From Solibacillus ferritrahens (lineage in GTDB: Bacteria; Bacillota; Bacilli; Bacillales_A; Planococcaceae), in assembly GCF_037027585.1 (NCBI RefSeq), contig NZ_JAXCLE010000001.1:62001-126000 (forward strand): a DNA stretch of 64,000 nucleotides. Direction: 5' to 3'. This document shows positions 25,288 through 34,992 of this stretch, one piece after another. Numbering within the stretch: the stretch's first letter is position 1; every line of letters begins with the position of its first letter. Position numbers and translations under genes: made by a program. The notes under the pieces are model-generated. The model was not told the DNA's origin. It saw only the letters and a list, made by a program, of their open reading frames with translations, and made no database searches.

Positions 25288-27009
25288 ATGAGCAAAAAAT
25301 CCGTTGATACTTATGAAGCAAATTGGTGGTCTCGTCTAACACAATCACGCTATTTTGTTTATATTCTCATTTCTCCCCTCTTTTTAATTTTATTTGCCTA
25401 TGTTATTTATCCATTTTATACAACATTCGTGCAAAGTTTTGCAGGCGAGAATACTCTTGTAAATTATAAGAAGTTTTTCAGTTTGGAAAGTACAGCGAAT
25501 TTAGAAGCACTTTGGAATAGCTTTTATATATCGATAATTAGTGTGATTTGTTGTGCAGTTGTCGGTGTTATGATGGCATTTTTACTGGAACGCTATGATT
25601 TCCCTGGCCGTAGATTACTATCGATTTTAGTACTTGTCCCAATGGCATTACCACCATTAGTAGGTGTTTTATCTTTCACATTTTTATATGGAGAAAGCGG
25701 CATCTTTCCGCGCTTATTTCAGCAGCTTTTTCAATTGGAGGATGTTCCTTTTGCACTGAAAGGAATTTGGGGTGTGATTGTGGTCCATACCTTTACAATG
25801 TATACGTACTTTTACTTAACCGCTTCTGCAGCAATTAAAGGACTTGATCCTTCATTAGAGGAGGCAGCTACAAGTTTAGGCGCCAGTCGTATCCGAGTAT
25901 GGAGAAAAGTTATTTTACCGATGCTTACACCTTCTTTAATCGCATCGTCACTTCTCGTATTTATGGTGTCGATGGCCTCCTATACTGCCCCGCTTATGTT
26001 CGGGGTGGAACGGACAATGACAATGCAAATCTATTTATCACGAACGAACGGGAACTTAGACATGGCTGCGACACAGTCAACGATTTTATCATTCGTTTCC
26101 ATTACATTTTTACTTATTATGCGCTGGTATCAAAATCGCCGTAATTATCAAAATTTAAGTAAAGGCGTAAGTGTGCACCGATCTGAAGTTAGTTCAAAAC
26201 CTTTGAAATTTATAGCTGTTGTTCTATCCTTCATAGGTACACTTATTTTAATTTTACCTATTTTAGTCCTTATCTTAATTTCCTTTTCGAAAGACGGTGC
26301 CTGGACGATTCAAATTTTACCGACCGAATATACGCTTGATCATTATAAAGCGCTATTTACGGATGAGCGTACATGGCGGCCAATCTGGAACTCGCTGCAA
26401 ATGGGCTTTATCGCGACAATCGGTAATATTATATTCGGGGTTGCGGCAGCCTACGCAATGGTCAGACTAAATTTCAAAGGGAAAACAATGCTCGATATTT
26501 TAATCACAATTCCATGGGCATTACCTGGTACCGTAGTAGCCGTTAACTTAATCGCAGCATTCTCTACTGAAAGTGTGTTTACATTTAACCAAGTGTTAAT
26601 CGGATCATTCTGGATTTTACCGCTTGCCTACTTTATCCGCCATTTACCACTTGTATTTAGATCCACTTCTGCTTCCCTTATGCAGTTGGATCAATCTGTG
26701 GAGGAGGCCTCACGAAGTTTAGGTGCATCGTGGCTCTATACTTTCAGAAGAATTGTCATTCCGCTTACATTATCAGGGGTACTTGCAGGTACATTGTTGG
26801 CATTTGTACAAAGTATCGGGGAATTTGTTGCATCGATTTTAATTTATAATACATCTACTATTCCATTATCGGTTGCAATTTTCCAAAAGCTGTATGCCTT
26901 TAAGTTCGGAACAGCTTGTGCATATGGCGTGTTGCAGATTATTTTAATCCTCATTGTATTAATTATTTCAGAACGGTTATCCAAAGGCTCTGCAGGAAGT
27001 GCGATATAA
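25288..27009 (+). CDS. ABC transporter permease, two fused membrane domains
   Basis: 573 residues with twelve hydrophobic segments and two BPD_transp_1 domains. Each half holds the EAA coupling loop: E-E-A-A-T-S-L-G-A-S near 200 and E-E-A-S-R-S-L-G-A-S near 480. Fused permeases of this size occur in FbpB-like iron and PhnU2-like aminoethylphosphonate systems. GGGGAGGAGG before the ATG is an excellent binding site. The gene is 15 bases after the ATPase gene and ends the operon. Confidence 0.9.
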   Translation: MSKKSVDTYEANWWSRLTQSRYFVYILISPLFLILFAYVIYPFYTTFVQSFAGENTLVNYKKFFSLESTANLEALWNSFYISIISVICCAVVGVMMAFLLERYDFPGRRLLSILVLVPMALPPLVGVLSFTFLYGESGIFPRLFQQLFQLEDVPFALKGIWGVIVVHTFTMYTYFYLTASAAIKGLDPSLEEAATSLGASRIRVWRKVILPMLTPSLIASSLLVFMVSMASYTAPLMFGVERTMTMQIYLSRTNGNLDMAATQSTILSFVSITFLLIMRWYQNRRNYQNLSKGVSVHRSEVSSKPLKFIAVVLSFIGTLILILPILVLILISFSKDGAWTIQILPTEYTLDHYKALFTDERTWRPIWNSLQMGFIATIGNIIFGVAAAYAMVRLNFKGKTMLDILITIPWALPGTVVAVNLIAAFSTESVFTFNQVLIGSFWILPLAYFIRHLPLVFRSTSASLMQLDQSVEEASRSLGASWLYTFRRIVIPLTLSGVLAGTLLAFVQSIGEFVASILIYNTSTIPLSVAIFQKLYAFKFGTACAYGVLQIILILIVLIISERLSKGSAGSAI

Positions 27010-27015
27010 TAGAAA

Positions 27016-27056
27016 AAAACGTAAAAGCAAATTTGATTGCTTTTACGTTTTTTACG
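27016..27056. terminator. Terminator of the fused-permease operon, likely bidirectional
   Basis: A perfect 15-bp stem (AAAACGTAAAAGCAA / TTGCTTTTACGTTTT) with a 6-base loop, T-runs on both sides. The convergent GNAT gene ends two bases beyond. Confidence 0.93.
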
Positions 27057-27057
27057 T

Positions 27058-27558
27058 TTACAGATTTTTTACCATCCATAATTCATCATAGTAGTTCCCA
27101 TCAATTTTTATTGCACGCTTTTCTGTAGCATACTGATTGAACTCAAGAGATTTACAAAGCTCGAGTACCTGTATGTTTGTTGATTCGACTGACAAGTACA
27201 GTTGCTCAAGCCCTTCACTTTCCTTTAACAATCGTAGTAACTCTTCCAGCATCGCCCGACCAATTCCCTTATTTCTCATATCAGGGGACACATACATCTC
27301 CATTACACGGCCTTTATGGTTTAGTTTTGCATTTGTTTCGCGTTTGAAGGTAACCATACCAATTAGTTGTTTACCGTCAAATGCCCCCAGTGTAAATTGA
27401 TCGGTCTGCGGGCGAATATTATGTTCGGTTTCCTGCAAGGTATAGATTTCTTCCTGTTCATACGAGGAGCAAAATGACGTCGGAGAATCATTTATTGCCT
27501 GTAATCGTAAGTCCTTGTATTGTGTAGCATCTTTATAACCTAAAATTCGTATACTCAT
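27058..27558 (-). CDS. GNAT-family N-acetyltransferase
   Basis: 166 residues with the acetyl-CoA binding motif A: V-M-E-M-Y-V-S-P-D-M-R-N-K-G-I-G-R-A-M-L (R-x-x-G-x-G/A form) at about 87-106, and the motif B region L-S-V-E-S-T-N near 125. It belongs to the broad RimI-like group that acetylates small molecules, peptides or protein N-termini; the substrate cannot be read. GAGGTGA stands before the ATG. Monocistronic, convergent with the ABC operon. Confidence 0.88.
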   Translation of the reverse strand: MSIRILGYKDATQYKDLRLQAINDSPTSFCSSYEQEEIYTLQETEHNIRPQTDQFTLGAFDGKQLIGMVTFKRETNAKLNHKGRVMEMYVSPDMRNKGIGRAMLEELLRLLKESEGLEQLYLSVESTNIQVLELCKSLEFNQYATEKRAIKIDGNYYDELWMVKNL

Positions 27559-27616
27559 ATTTTCACCTCATAATCTTACTTTCCCTTGTATATACCCCCG
27601 ACGTACATTTTTTACA

Positions 27617-28627
27617 CTACTTCATCGCTAATTCAATCTCTCGACGTAGGTTTGACGGGTCATCGGCATAAACGCCAATATATTTCGCCGTCTTTTGCAG
27701 CCCACCGATTGTATGAATTATTTGCTGTTGATTTGTCTCGATGACAAAGGCCGGCAGTTCATCTGTATTTCCCATTACTTTAAGATGATAAATCGTTTCA
27801 TCTTGAACAGTTGTATGAATGTGCACAATATTTGTTAAGTCAATTTTTGTCCGTTTCATTAACCCATTGGAAATATATATTTTCCCGTCTACAATTTTGA
27901 CTGGATTTAGTGATAATGCACGGAAATCAGCCAGTAAAAATAGGAGTCCATAAATCGATAAAATTGTATGTCCCCAAGCTAGAATTGGCATGCGGTCATG
28001 GAAATACCAATGAAAAGCAACCGCTTCAAATAACGCCGCATGAAAAATCATGACTAAAAAAGGGACGTACATCGTATTCTTGTAAACAGTAAATCCATTC
28101 GATTGTTTTTTCCTCCAACTGCAAAACGCATAATAGAACACAAGGATTTCCGAGCAAAGTATTTTTATTAGAAAATTATTTTTCATTTTCTCTGCTGTAA
28201 TTCGAGGAAATGAAAAAATAAGCTGCTCTTGCTCTAATTTGACAGCTCGTATTATGCTGGGAAAATATTTTATAAAAATGAATATAATTGTAAGCTCAAC
28301 AATAATTAATGCTGCTTCCACTGCAATCGCTGACCACATGACATAACGGAATGGCTCGATAAATGCTGTTGGAATTACGAGTCTTGCAAATATAATTCCC
28401 ATTGCAACAAAGGCGATAAAATTTTTTACGGACCATTTCCCCTTTTGCAATAATAATAGGGCTGGTGCGATTATTGCACAATCTATAAGGGAACCTAATA
28501 CCATCCCATTTATTTGTTCAGGTGGAAGGGTATAAATGAACGAAAGCTGATATACGATTAAATTTCCTGATAAAATAACAAGGGCCATGAGAAGCCACTT
28601 GAAATCATATATTCTTTGTAAAACCAT
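27617..28627 (-). CDS. Multi-span membrane protein with PH-like C-terminal domain, unknown function
   Basis: 336 residues. About seven or eight hydrophobic spans in the first 240 residues, then a soluble beta-rich domain (K-I-V-D-G-K-I-Y-I-S-N-G and following) similar in pattern to bacterial PH/YdbS-like domains. I placed the start at ATG 28627, where AAAGGGGTG lies 8 bases upstream; the longer frame to 28726 adds 33 residues with no binding site. No family name recognised. Confidence 0.7.
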   Translation of the reverse strand: MVLQRIYDFKWLLMALVILSGNLIVYQLSFIYTLPPEQINGMVLGSLIDCAIIAPALLLLQKGKWSVKNFIAFVAMGIIFARLVIPTAFIEPFRYVMWSAIAVEAALIIVELTIIFIFIKYFPSIIRAVKLEQEQLIFSFPRITAEKMKNNFLIKILCSEILVFYYAFCSWRKKQSNGFTVYKNTMYVPFLVMIFHAALFEAVAFHWYFHDRMPILAWGHTILSIYGLLFLLADFRALSLNPVKIVDGKIYISNGLMKRTKIDLTNIVHIHTTVQDETIYHLKVMGNTDELPAFVIETNQQQIIHTIGGLQKTAKYIGVYADDPSNLRREIELAMK

Positions 28628-28713
28628 TAGTACAACACCCCTTTTAAAATTTCCTAATATTACTAAATTGACCTTGTCTTCATTATAGATTATTCGGTAC
28701 ATTTTTCCAGCAA

Positions 28714-28749
28714 TAAAAAAACGCAAAAGCTATTAGTAACTTTTACGTT
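28714..28749 (-). terminator. Terminator of the siderophore uptake operon
   Basis: On the minus strand AACGTAAAAG pairs with CTTTTGCGTT (one G-T) around a 10-base loop and is followed by TTTTTTATT. Confidence 0.85.
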
Positions 28750-28777
28750 AGAATTTCTATATTTTATTTTGTCCAAA

Positions 28778-29830
28778 TTAGCCCTTCACCAAAATTCCCT
28801 TCATTACTTCGCGATTACGTTTTTCGAAAACTTCATTATGGGAGGAAACCTTTGCAAACTGATCGGCTGTTGGCTCCAGACTAATTTTAATGGCATTGAT
28901 CGCATTGATGGCATCTTGGAACGCACCTGTTATTAAATATACTTTATTATCATGCTTCGAAATATCTCCAACCGCATAAATGCCGTCAACAGATGTCAGC
29001 CCTTTTCCGTCTGTAAGATAATAGTAATTATAGTCTGTCTCTTTTTTCGGAGCAAGGCCTGTATCGAATGTAAATGAATCATCTCGATCATAACCGTGGT
29101 TTACGAGTACATCATCAACTACAATTCTGGAGAGTTCGTTTGTCTTAACATTTTCTAAAACCACTTCGTCGATTTTTGTCTTGGCGTCATTTGCTACGAG
29201 TGTTTTAATTTGCGTATTTGTAATGATCGGGACCCCATTTTCCTGCAAGTAACGAATTTGCGCTTCATGAGCAGACAACTTATCCCCTCGGTAAATGACC
29301 ATCATCTGTTTTGCAATACCGATTAAATCCTTTGCCCAGTCTATTGCCGAATTACCGCCGCCGGAAATTAGGAGTGACTTATCTTTAAAACTTTGAATGC
29401 CTCGAATCGTATAATGTAAATTCGACACCTCATATTTTTCGGCACCTTCAATATGCAATTTAATCGGACTGATGATGCCGCCACCTACTGCTACAATCAC
29501 TTTCTTCGTATAATGCTTTTCTCCTGTATTCGTTTCAATAACAAATAGATTGTCCTTTTTTGTTACTAATTCGACTTTTGTATTAAGGCATACAGTCGGC
29601 TTAAACGTTAGTCCTTGTTCGATTAAATTTTCAATTACTTTTTGAGCAGGTGTCGCAGGTAAGCCGCCAATGTCCCATATAATCTTTTCCGGATATACAT
29701 GCAGCTTTCCACCTAATGTCGGTTGAAATTCAATGATTTTCGTTTTTAATTCCCTTAACCCTGCATAGAACGCACTATATAATCCACTTGGACCTCCACC
29801 GATAATCGTTACATCATAAATATCGTTCAT
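28778..29830 (-). CDS. Ferredoxin/flavodoxin-NADP+ reductase type 2 (YumC/YcgT family)
   Basis: FAD- and NADPH-binding enzyme of the thioredoxin-reductase-like class but without its CxxC. 350 residues with FAD motif G-G-G-P-S-G near 13-18, NADP motif G-G-G-N-S-A near 160 and the late FAD contact Y-A-V-G-D-I-S near 295. Its position just after the siderophore transporter genes, with no terminator between, suggests the iron-repressed YcgT role of supplying electrons that release iron from siderophores. Start ATG 29830 was preferred to 29839 because GGAG lies 8 bases before it. Confidence 0.88.
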   Translation of the reverse strand: MNDIYDVTIIGGGPSGLYSAFYAGLRELKTKIIEFQPTLGGKLHVYPEKIIWDIGGLPATPAQKVIENLIEQGLTFKPTVCLNTKVELVTKKDNLFVIETNTGEKHYTKKVIVAVGGGIISPIKLHIEGAEKYEVSNLHYTIRGIQSFKDKSLLISGGGNSAIDWAKDLIGIAKQMMVIYRGDKLSAHEAQIRYLQENGVPIITNTQIKTLVANDAKTKIDEVVLENVKTNELSRIVVDDVLVNHGYDRDDSFTFDTGLAPKKETDYNYYYLTDGKGLTSVDGIYAVGDISKHDNKVYLITGAFQDAINAINAIKISLEPTADQFAKVSSHNEVFEKRNREVMKGILVKG

Positions 29831-29922
29831 TCGAAACACTCCATTCTTTTCGTTTCTAAAAAGTTAGCTTAAATTACTAATCATTTCGCCTTGGCTTAGT
29901 TGCTTCCGGATTCTGTAAAAAG

Positions 29923-30741
29923 TTAAACGAGCATTTCGGATTTCGTATGATGTCTCCCGATTGGTACAACGGATGGGGAATCCGAAACTGGATCTTGTGT
30001 CACGATACAATTCAAGTCGAAAATGCGTTTTATTAATTCACTTGTAATAACTTGAGAAGGGGTTCCTTCTGAAATGAGCTTACCTTCATGCAATGCAAAA
30101 ATATGGTCTGCGTAACGTGCTGATAAGTTAATATCATGTAGGACCATGACAATCGTGGTGCCACGCTTACGATTCAAATCTGTCAGCAAATCCAAAATTT
30201 CTACTTGATACGTAATATCTAAATACGTTGTTGGTTCATCTAAAAACAAAATATCAGTTTGCTGTGCAAGTGCCATGGCGATCCATACACGCTGTCTTTG
30301 CCCACCAGAAAGCTCATCAATATGACTATCGGCAAATTCGGTAATGTTCATTATTTCCATTGCTTCCGCCACTGCTTCATAATCTGCTGTTGACCAGCCC
30401 TTTAAGAAACTATGATGTGGGAATCGACCACGCCCTACTAAATCAGCTACCGTAATTCCTTCAGGTACGATCGGTGATTGCGGCAACAGTCCTAAAACAC
30501 GTGCAAGCTGCTTCGGAGGGATTTTGTTTATCGATTGCTCATCCAGCATAACTTGACCGGAAATCGGCTTTATTAATCGTGCCATCGTTTTTAAAAGTGT
30601 TGATTTCCCACAACCATTCGCACCGATAATTATGCTGATTTTGTTGCTTGGAATGGCTAGACTAATACCGTGTAAAATCGTTTTGTTGTCATAGCCGGCA
30701 ACAAGATTATGCGTTTGGAATGAATGCATTGTTTTCATCAT
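29923..30741 (-). CDS. Iron-siderophore ABC transporter ATP-binding protein
   Basis: 272 residues, FecE/FhuC type. Walker A G-A-N-G-C-G-K-S-T near 41-49, signature L-S-G-G-Q-R-Q-R, Walker B I-L-F-L-D-E-P-T-T-Y-L-D with the Tyr typical of siderophore ATPases, switch His in V-L-H-D-I-N. It overlaps the end of the permease gene by four bases and GAAAGGGAG precedes the start. The operon brings ferric siderophore into the cell. Confidence 0.93.
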   Translation of the reverse strand: MMKTMHSFQTHNLVAGYDNKTILHGISLAIPSNKISIIIGANGCGKSTLLKTMARLIKPISGQVMLDEQSINKIPPKQLARVLGLLPQSPIVPEGITVADLVGRGRFPHHSFLKGWSTADYEAVAEAMEIMNITEFADSHIDELSGGQRQRVWIAMALAQQTDILFLDEPTTYLDITYQVEILDLLTDLNRKRGTTIVMVLHDINLSARYADHIFALHEGKLISEGTPSQVITSELIKRIFDLNCIVTQDPVSDSPSVVPIGRHHTKSEMLV

Positions 30742-31769
30742 AAATCTCCCTTTCGATTAATACGGATTAATAAATAGATTAAGTACGGTGCACCGAGAAT
30801 CCCAGTTATGACTCCAACCGGATAGCGCGTTTCAAAAGCAAACTGACCAATAAGATCTGCTGCCAATACTAATATGACACCAATTAAACCAGCTGGAATG
30901 AGTGCTGAAAACCCAACACCTACAATTTTCTTTGCAATCGGACCTGCTAAAAAGGAAACAAATGCAATCGGACCTGTAGCAGCAGTCGCTAATGCAATCA
31001 TGAGAACGGATGTAATAATAAGGATGAGTCTCGTTTGGTTCGTATTAACCCCTAGAGACGTCGCTGCCTGTTCGCCAAGCTCGAGCATTTCCAGACGTTT
31101 CGCAAAATACATTAAAATCGGTGTACAAATACACACTATTAAAATTAATGGATATAAATTAATCAATTTGGCACCATTTAAACTCCCGCTCAGCCATCTC
31201 ATAGCTGCCGGAATATCATGTGTATTTCCGATTAACATTAAATAATTGATAAAGGCCGTAAGCATCGCCTGAATGCCGATACCGATCAGAATAAGTCGAC
31301 CAATCGAAAAGGACGTACCTTTTGCCAACAGATAGATAAAGATAGCTGTTGCAAGCCCTCCTATTACAGCTGCAATGGATACAACCGTGTTGCTTGTACT
31401 CAGTACAATGATACAAAAAACAGCTGCGGCACTTGAACCTGTTGTAATCCCAATTACATTTGGGTTTGCCAGCGGGTTACGCAGCATCGTTTGGAAAATA
31501 TAGCCCCCTACACCAAATGCAAAGCCTGCAAATAAGCCTGCCACCATTCGCGGGAAACGAATCGTATTTACCGCAAAAGATGCTCCTTTCACTTGTTCAC
31601 CTAGTAATACCTTTACGACATCCTGGACTGGATAAATGGTATTGCCTAGCATGAGCATTAAACCGCAAAGTACTAACGATATAATAGCCAGTATGGAAGT
31701 CATCATCATAAAGCGACGTTTTCTTTTTAATCTTGACGTCTTAATCATATTCATCGTTTCATTTATCAT
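30738..31769 (-). CDS. Iron-siderophore ABC permease (FecCD), second
   Basis: 343 residues with about ten spans. FecCD signatures are visible: N-P-L-A-N-P-N-V-I-G-I-T-T-G-S-S, M-R-W-L-S-G-S-L and G-P-I-A-F-V-S-F-L-A-G-P-I-A-K. It starts at ATG 31769 overlapping the stop of the other permease (ATGA), so the two halves of the channel are made together. Confidence 0.93.
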   Translation of the reverse strand: MINETMNMIKTSRLKRKRRFMMMTSILAIISLVLCGLMLMLGNTIYPVQDVVKVLLGEQVKGASFAVNTIRFPRMVAGLFAGFAFGVGGYIFQTMLRNPLANPNVIGITTGSSAAAVFCIIVLSTSNTVVSIAAVIGGLATAIFIYLLAKGTSFSIGRLILIGIGIQAMLTAFINYLMLIGNTHDIPAAMRWLSGSLNGAKLINLYPLILIVCICTPILMYFAKRLEMLELGEQAATSLGVNTNQTRLILIITSVLMIALATAATGPIAFVSFLAGPIAKKIVGVGFSALIPAGLIGVILVLAADLIGQFAFETRYPVGVITGILGAPYLIYLLIRINRKGDL

Positions 31770-32800
31770 ATTGCACGCATTTTCGCTTTCATCGTAATTA
31801 ATATTAAAATCGGTGCCCCTATAAAGGCAGTCACTATTCCAACTTCGAGCTCACTCGGACTGCCTAGAAGCCTTCCGACCACATCGGATATCGTTAAAAT
31901 AATTGCCCCTGACAATGCAGACATCGGAATAATATAACGCAAATCAGGACCGATTACGAGACGTACGATATGTGTAGCTAATAAGCCAATAAAGCCGATT
32001 GGTCCTGCCAAAGCCGTAGCAGCCCCACATAATAATACGCCACCTAATGCCGCTACTATTCTTACTGTAACTGTACGTACACCTAAACCTGTCGCCACGT
32101 CATCACCTAATGCCAATGCATTTAATGCAGGCGCTGTAAACAGTGCAATGAATATTCCTACCACTATAAATGGGATAAATAATGTGATTGTATCCCAGTT
32201 TCCTGACCCAACACTTCCTACTTGCCAAAATCTAAACTGATCCATAACATTCGTACGTGGAATCATAACTGCAACAACTAATGAGGACAAAATAGCACTC
32301 GTTGCTGCACCTGCTAGTACGAGCTTTAATGGTGTTGCGCCACCTCTGCCCATTGAACCGATTCCAAATACAAAAATAGCGGTAATAAATGCTCCCGCTA
32401 TCGCAAGCCAAATATATTGATTTGCTGAACTAATGTTTAAAAAGGCGATGCCACAAACGACAAAAAGAGATGCCCCTGTGTTTACCCCTAATATACTCGG
32501 ATCTGCAATAGGATTTCGTGTAACTGATTGCATAAGTGCACCAGAAACACCTAATGCAGCACCACATAATAAACAAAAAATGGTTCTGACAATACGCTGT
32601 CTTACTACATTGGCTTCATGCGACTGAACTTCTGAATGGAATAACCCATTCAGAAGATCTGTCCAACTAATCATCCGAGAACCAAATACTAATGATGCGA
32701 GTATACATAGGCCGAGTAAAATAATTAAAAGCAATAATACTTTTATAAAATTACGCGGCATCATAAATTGTTTCTTTTCTATAACGGATGAACTTTTCAT
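31766..32800 (-). CDS. Iron-siderophore ABC permease (FecCD), first
   Basis: 344 residues with about ten spans and the same family blocks: N-P-I-A-D-P-S-I-L-G-V-N-T-G-A-S, F-R-F-W-Q-V-G-S-V and G-P-I-G-F-I-G-L-L-A-T-H-I-V-R. Forms a heterodimer with the next permease. It starts one base after the stop of the binding-protein gene. Confidence 0.93.
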   Translation of the reverse strand: MKSSSVIEKKQFMMPRNFIKVLLLLIILLGLCILASLVFGSRMISWTDLLNGLFHSEVQSHEANVVRQRIVRTIFCLLCGAALGVSGALMQSVTRNPIADPSILGVNTGASLFVVCGIAFLNISSANQYIWLAIAGAFITAIFVFGIGSMGRGGATPLKLVLAGAATSAILSSLVVAVMIPRTNVMDQFRFWQVGSVGSGNWDTITLFIPFIVVGIFIALFTAPALNALALGDDVATGLGVRTVTVRIVAALGGVLLCGAATALAGPIGFIGLLATHIVRLVIGPDLRYIIPMSALSGAIILTISDVVGRLLGSPSELEVGIVTAFIGAPILILITMKAKMRAI

Positions 32801-32801
32801 A

Positions 32802-33875
32802 TTACTTCAACTTTTTTGCAACTTCCGATATTAGTGATACATATTCATCAATTGTGTACTGAATTGATAATGGATTCGGGTTTCCTGCTGCAGCAAGTGG
32901 AGTATTGTCAGGAATAATTAACACCGCACCATTTTTAATTGCAGGAACTTTCCCTAAAATCGGATCTGCCTGAAGTGCTTTTAATGTGTTGTCATCGCCA
33001 TATGCAATTAGAATTTCAGCATCATTTAAAGCATCTGCATTTTCTGCACTTAACTCAATGTAGAAGCTGCTTTCATCCTGAACTTGCGCTTTAATGCTTT
33101 CCGGATATTCCATACCTAACTCTTCCAGTAATTCTCCGCGTGGATCAGCTGGTGTATAAATATAGAACTTAGATAAATCTGTCGCGTTAAACATACCGAA
33201 TGCCGCTTTTTTCCCTTTAATTTCAGGGAACTCGTTTGCTTTATCTTGAATTAATTTTTCTGTGTCCGCGATTAATTGCTTTCCTTCTTCTTCCATACCC
33301 ATACCTTTTGCGTTGTATAGGATTTGGTCACGCCATGTAATAACCCAAGGAGTTGCCGGGTATGCAACGACTGGTGCAATCTCGCTTAACGTATCGTACT
33401 CTTCTTGTGTAAGTCCTGAGTATGCCGCTAAAATCACATCCGGATTAGAATCTGAAATCGCTTCAAAATCCAGTCCATCTGTATCTTGGTAAATGTTCGG
33501 GTTCTCTTCACCAAGCTCTTTTAACTTTTCTGCTGTCCATGGAAGCATACCGCTTTCATCTTGAACACCGTAGTTTGCTGCTGAGAAACCTACTGGTACT
33601 ACACCTAGAGCAAGTGCCACATCATGGTTTGCCCATGCAACCGTTGCTACACGCTCCGGCTTCTCTTCAATTACTGTTTCGCCTAGTGCATGTTTAATCA
33701 CAATCGGATACTCAGTTCCGGAATTTTCTGAATTTGAAGCTTGTGAATTTGTTTCCTCTGATTTATTTTCATCTGTGTTTGTTTCTGTCTCTGCACATCC
33801 TGCAATAAGCAGTATCCCAATTGTTGCAAATAACGTTGTCAAAAAAGATTTAAACTTTTTTGTATTCATTTTCAT
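32802..33875 (-). CDS. Iron-siderophore substrate-binding lipoprotein
   Basis: 357 residues; lipobox I-A-G-C (Cys27), a Ser/Asn/Glu-rich linker to about 52, then a type III (helical backbone) binding fold with K-P-E-R-V-A-T-V-A-W-A near 75. The pattern A-L-G-V-V-P-V-G-F-S-A and L-A-A-Y-S-G-L are typical for binding of hydroxamate or catecholate siderophores such as YfiY/FecB-like proteins. First gene of the operon. The start could be ATG 33875 or 33869; AAGGGG lies just upstream of both. Confidence 0.92.
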   Translation of the reverse strand: MKMNTKKFKSFLTTLFATIGILLIAGCAETETNTDENKSEETNSQASNSENSGTEYPIVIKHALGETVIEEKPERVATVAWANHDVALALGVVPVGFSAANYGVQDESGMLPWTAEKLKELGEENPNIYQDTDGLDFEAISDSNPDVILAAYSGLTQEEYDTLSEIAPVVAYPATPWVITWRDQILYNAKGMGMEEEGKQLIADTEKLIQDKANEFPEIKGKKAAFGMFNATDLSKFYIYTPADPRGELLEELGMEYPESIKAQVQDESSFYIELSAENADALNDAEILIAYGDDNTLKALQADPILGKVPAIKNGAVLIIPDNTPLAAAGNPNPLSIQYTIDEYVSLISEVAKKLK

Positions 33876-33895
33876 AACGCCCCTTAACTATAAGT

Positions 33896-33910
33896 TGATA
33901 ACGATTATCA
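33896..33910 (-). promoter_or_regulatory. Fur box, promoter-distal side
   Basis: TGATAACGATTATCA matches the 15-base 7-1-7 Fur consensus TGATAATGATTATCA at 14 of 15 positions. A further overlapping GATAATGATAATCG (minus strand) continues to 33916, as when two Fur dimers bind. Confidence 0.88.
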
Positions 33911-33925
33911 TTATCGTTATTGTAA

Positions 33926-33955
33926 ATAATATATGTAATTGATAATCATTGTCAA
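33926..33955 (-). promoter_or_regulatory. Sigma-A promoter of the siderophore operon
   Basis: Minus strand TTGACA (33955-33950), an 18-base spacer and TATTAT (33931-33926). One Fur box covers the -35 and spacer, the other lies just downstream of the start point. Confidence 0.82.
33940..33954 (-). promoter_or_regulatory. Fur box overlapping the -35 element
   Basis: TGATAATCATTGTCA (plus strand) differs by one base from the palindromic consensus TGATAATCATTATCA. It overlaps TTGACA directly, so iron-loaded Fur would block polymerase. Confidence 0.9.
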
Positions 33956-34010
33956 CAAAAATTAATACTTAAAGACTATTTTCTACTTAAAAATTATATA
34001 TAAATAATAA

Positions 34011-34042
34011 AAACGATTTTGCTCATATATGCAAAATCGTTT
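34011..34042 (-). terminator. Terminator of the LysR-type regulator gene
   Basis: A perfect 12-bp stem (AAACGATTTTGC / GCAAAATCGTTT) with an 8-base loop, followed on the minus strand by TTATTATTTA after the T-containing arm. The stem touches the stop codon. Confidence 0.85.
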
Positions 34043-34992
34043 CACTTCCCCGCAGATACTGTATAAAGTTGGTCTTTCGTTTGCTCTGATAATAGAATGT
34101 GCAGTTGTTCCAGGTAATCGATTAAGATTGGAATATAGTAACGTACCGCCTTATTCATAAATTTATCTTTCCGATAAATAATGGCTGTTTCCCGTTTCAA
34201 TCCTTCATTAGTAATCGGTCGGGCAGTTAACCGCTCGTTGTCTTGCATTTGATAGAGTGACTTTGCAATGATCGTACCACCCATTCCCTTATTTACAAAA
34301 TTAAAAATTGTATTAATGCTGGACGTTTCGAACACAGGATTTAAAGAAATATGCTCTTGTTTTAGAGTACCATCCAAAATTTTTCGGCAAAGATGCAAAC
34401 TTGAGAATAATATTAAAGGTACATCGATTAATTGTGAGAGGCTAAGCTCCTCCTCGGCCATTAAAGGATGTTCCCGCTCTGCAACGAACAAAAATTCTTC
34501 CACGTACAATGGAATTTCGATAAATTGGTCTTCCGCTGATGGGAGATAGTTTTGAGTAAATGAAAAAGCGAAGTCAATTTGATTATCCCTTAACAGTGAA
34601 TATAAATCGTCCGAACTAAGTACCGATAATTTTATTTGAGGATATTCAAATGAATATTGAATTAAGCTTTCCGAAACAATATTCGTTAGCTCTCCAGGCA
34701 ACGCTCCAATCTTTAATGTCCCTCGCTCCAGCAATTCCAGTTCATTAATCTGAAGCTTTGCATTATCAATTGAATTGAAGATTGATGCGCTCTGGTTAAA
34801 TAAAATTTCTCCTGCCTCCGTAAGAGATATTTTCTTTCCGATCCGGTCAAATAATAAAGCCCCTACTTCATTTTCTAGAACCTTTATTTGATGACTTAAC
34901 GTTGGTTGTGAAATATGAAGCTTCTCTGCAGCTCTTGTAAAATGAAGTTCTTTACAAAGCATCATAAAATATTCTAATTGCCTAAACTCCAT
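34042..34992 (-). CDS. LysR-family transcriptional regulator
   Basis: 316 residues. N-terminal winged helix-turn-helix (about 1-62; F-T-R-A-A-E-K-L-H-I-S-Q-P-T-L-S-H-Q is the recognition region) and a type 2 periplasmic-binding-like effector domain (about 88-300). Similar in outline to CynR/CysL-type regulators; target and ligand unknown. It is upstream of the siderophore operon on the same strand but separated by its own terminator and the Fur-controlled promoter, so it is not part of that operon. Confidence 0.9.
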   Translation of the reverse strand: MEFRQLEYFMMLCKELHFTRAAEKLHISQPTLSHQIKVLENEVGALLFDRIGKKISLTEAGEILFNQSASIFNSIDNAKLQINELELLERGTLKIGALPGELTNIVSESLIQYSFEYPQIKLSVLSSDDLYSLLRDNQIDFAFSFTQNYLPSAEDQFIEIPLYVEEFLFVAEREHPLMAEEELSLSQLIDVPLILFSSLHLCRKILDGTLKQEHISLNPVFETSSINTIFNFVNKGMGGTIIAKSLYQMQDNERLTARPITNEGLKRETAIIYRKDKFMNKAVRYYIPILIDYLEQLHILLSEQTKDQLYTVSAGK

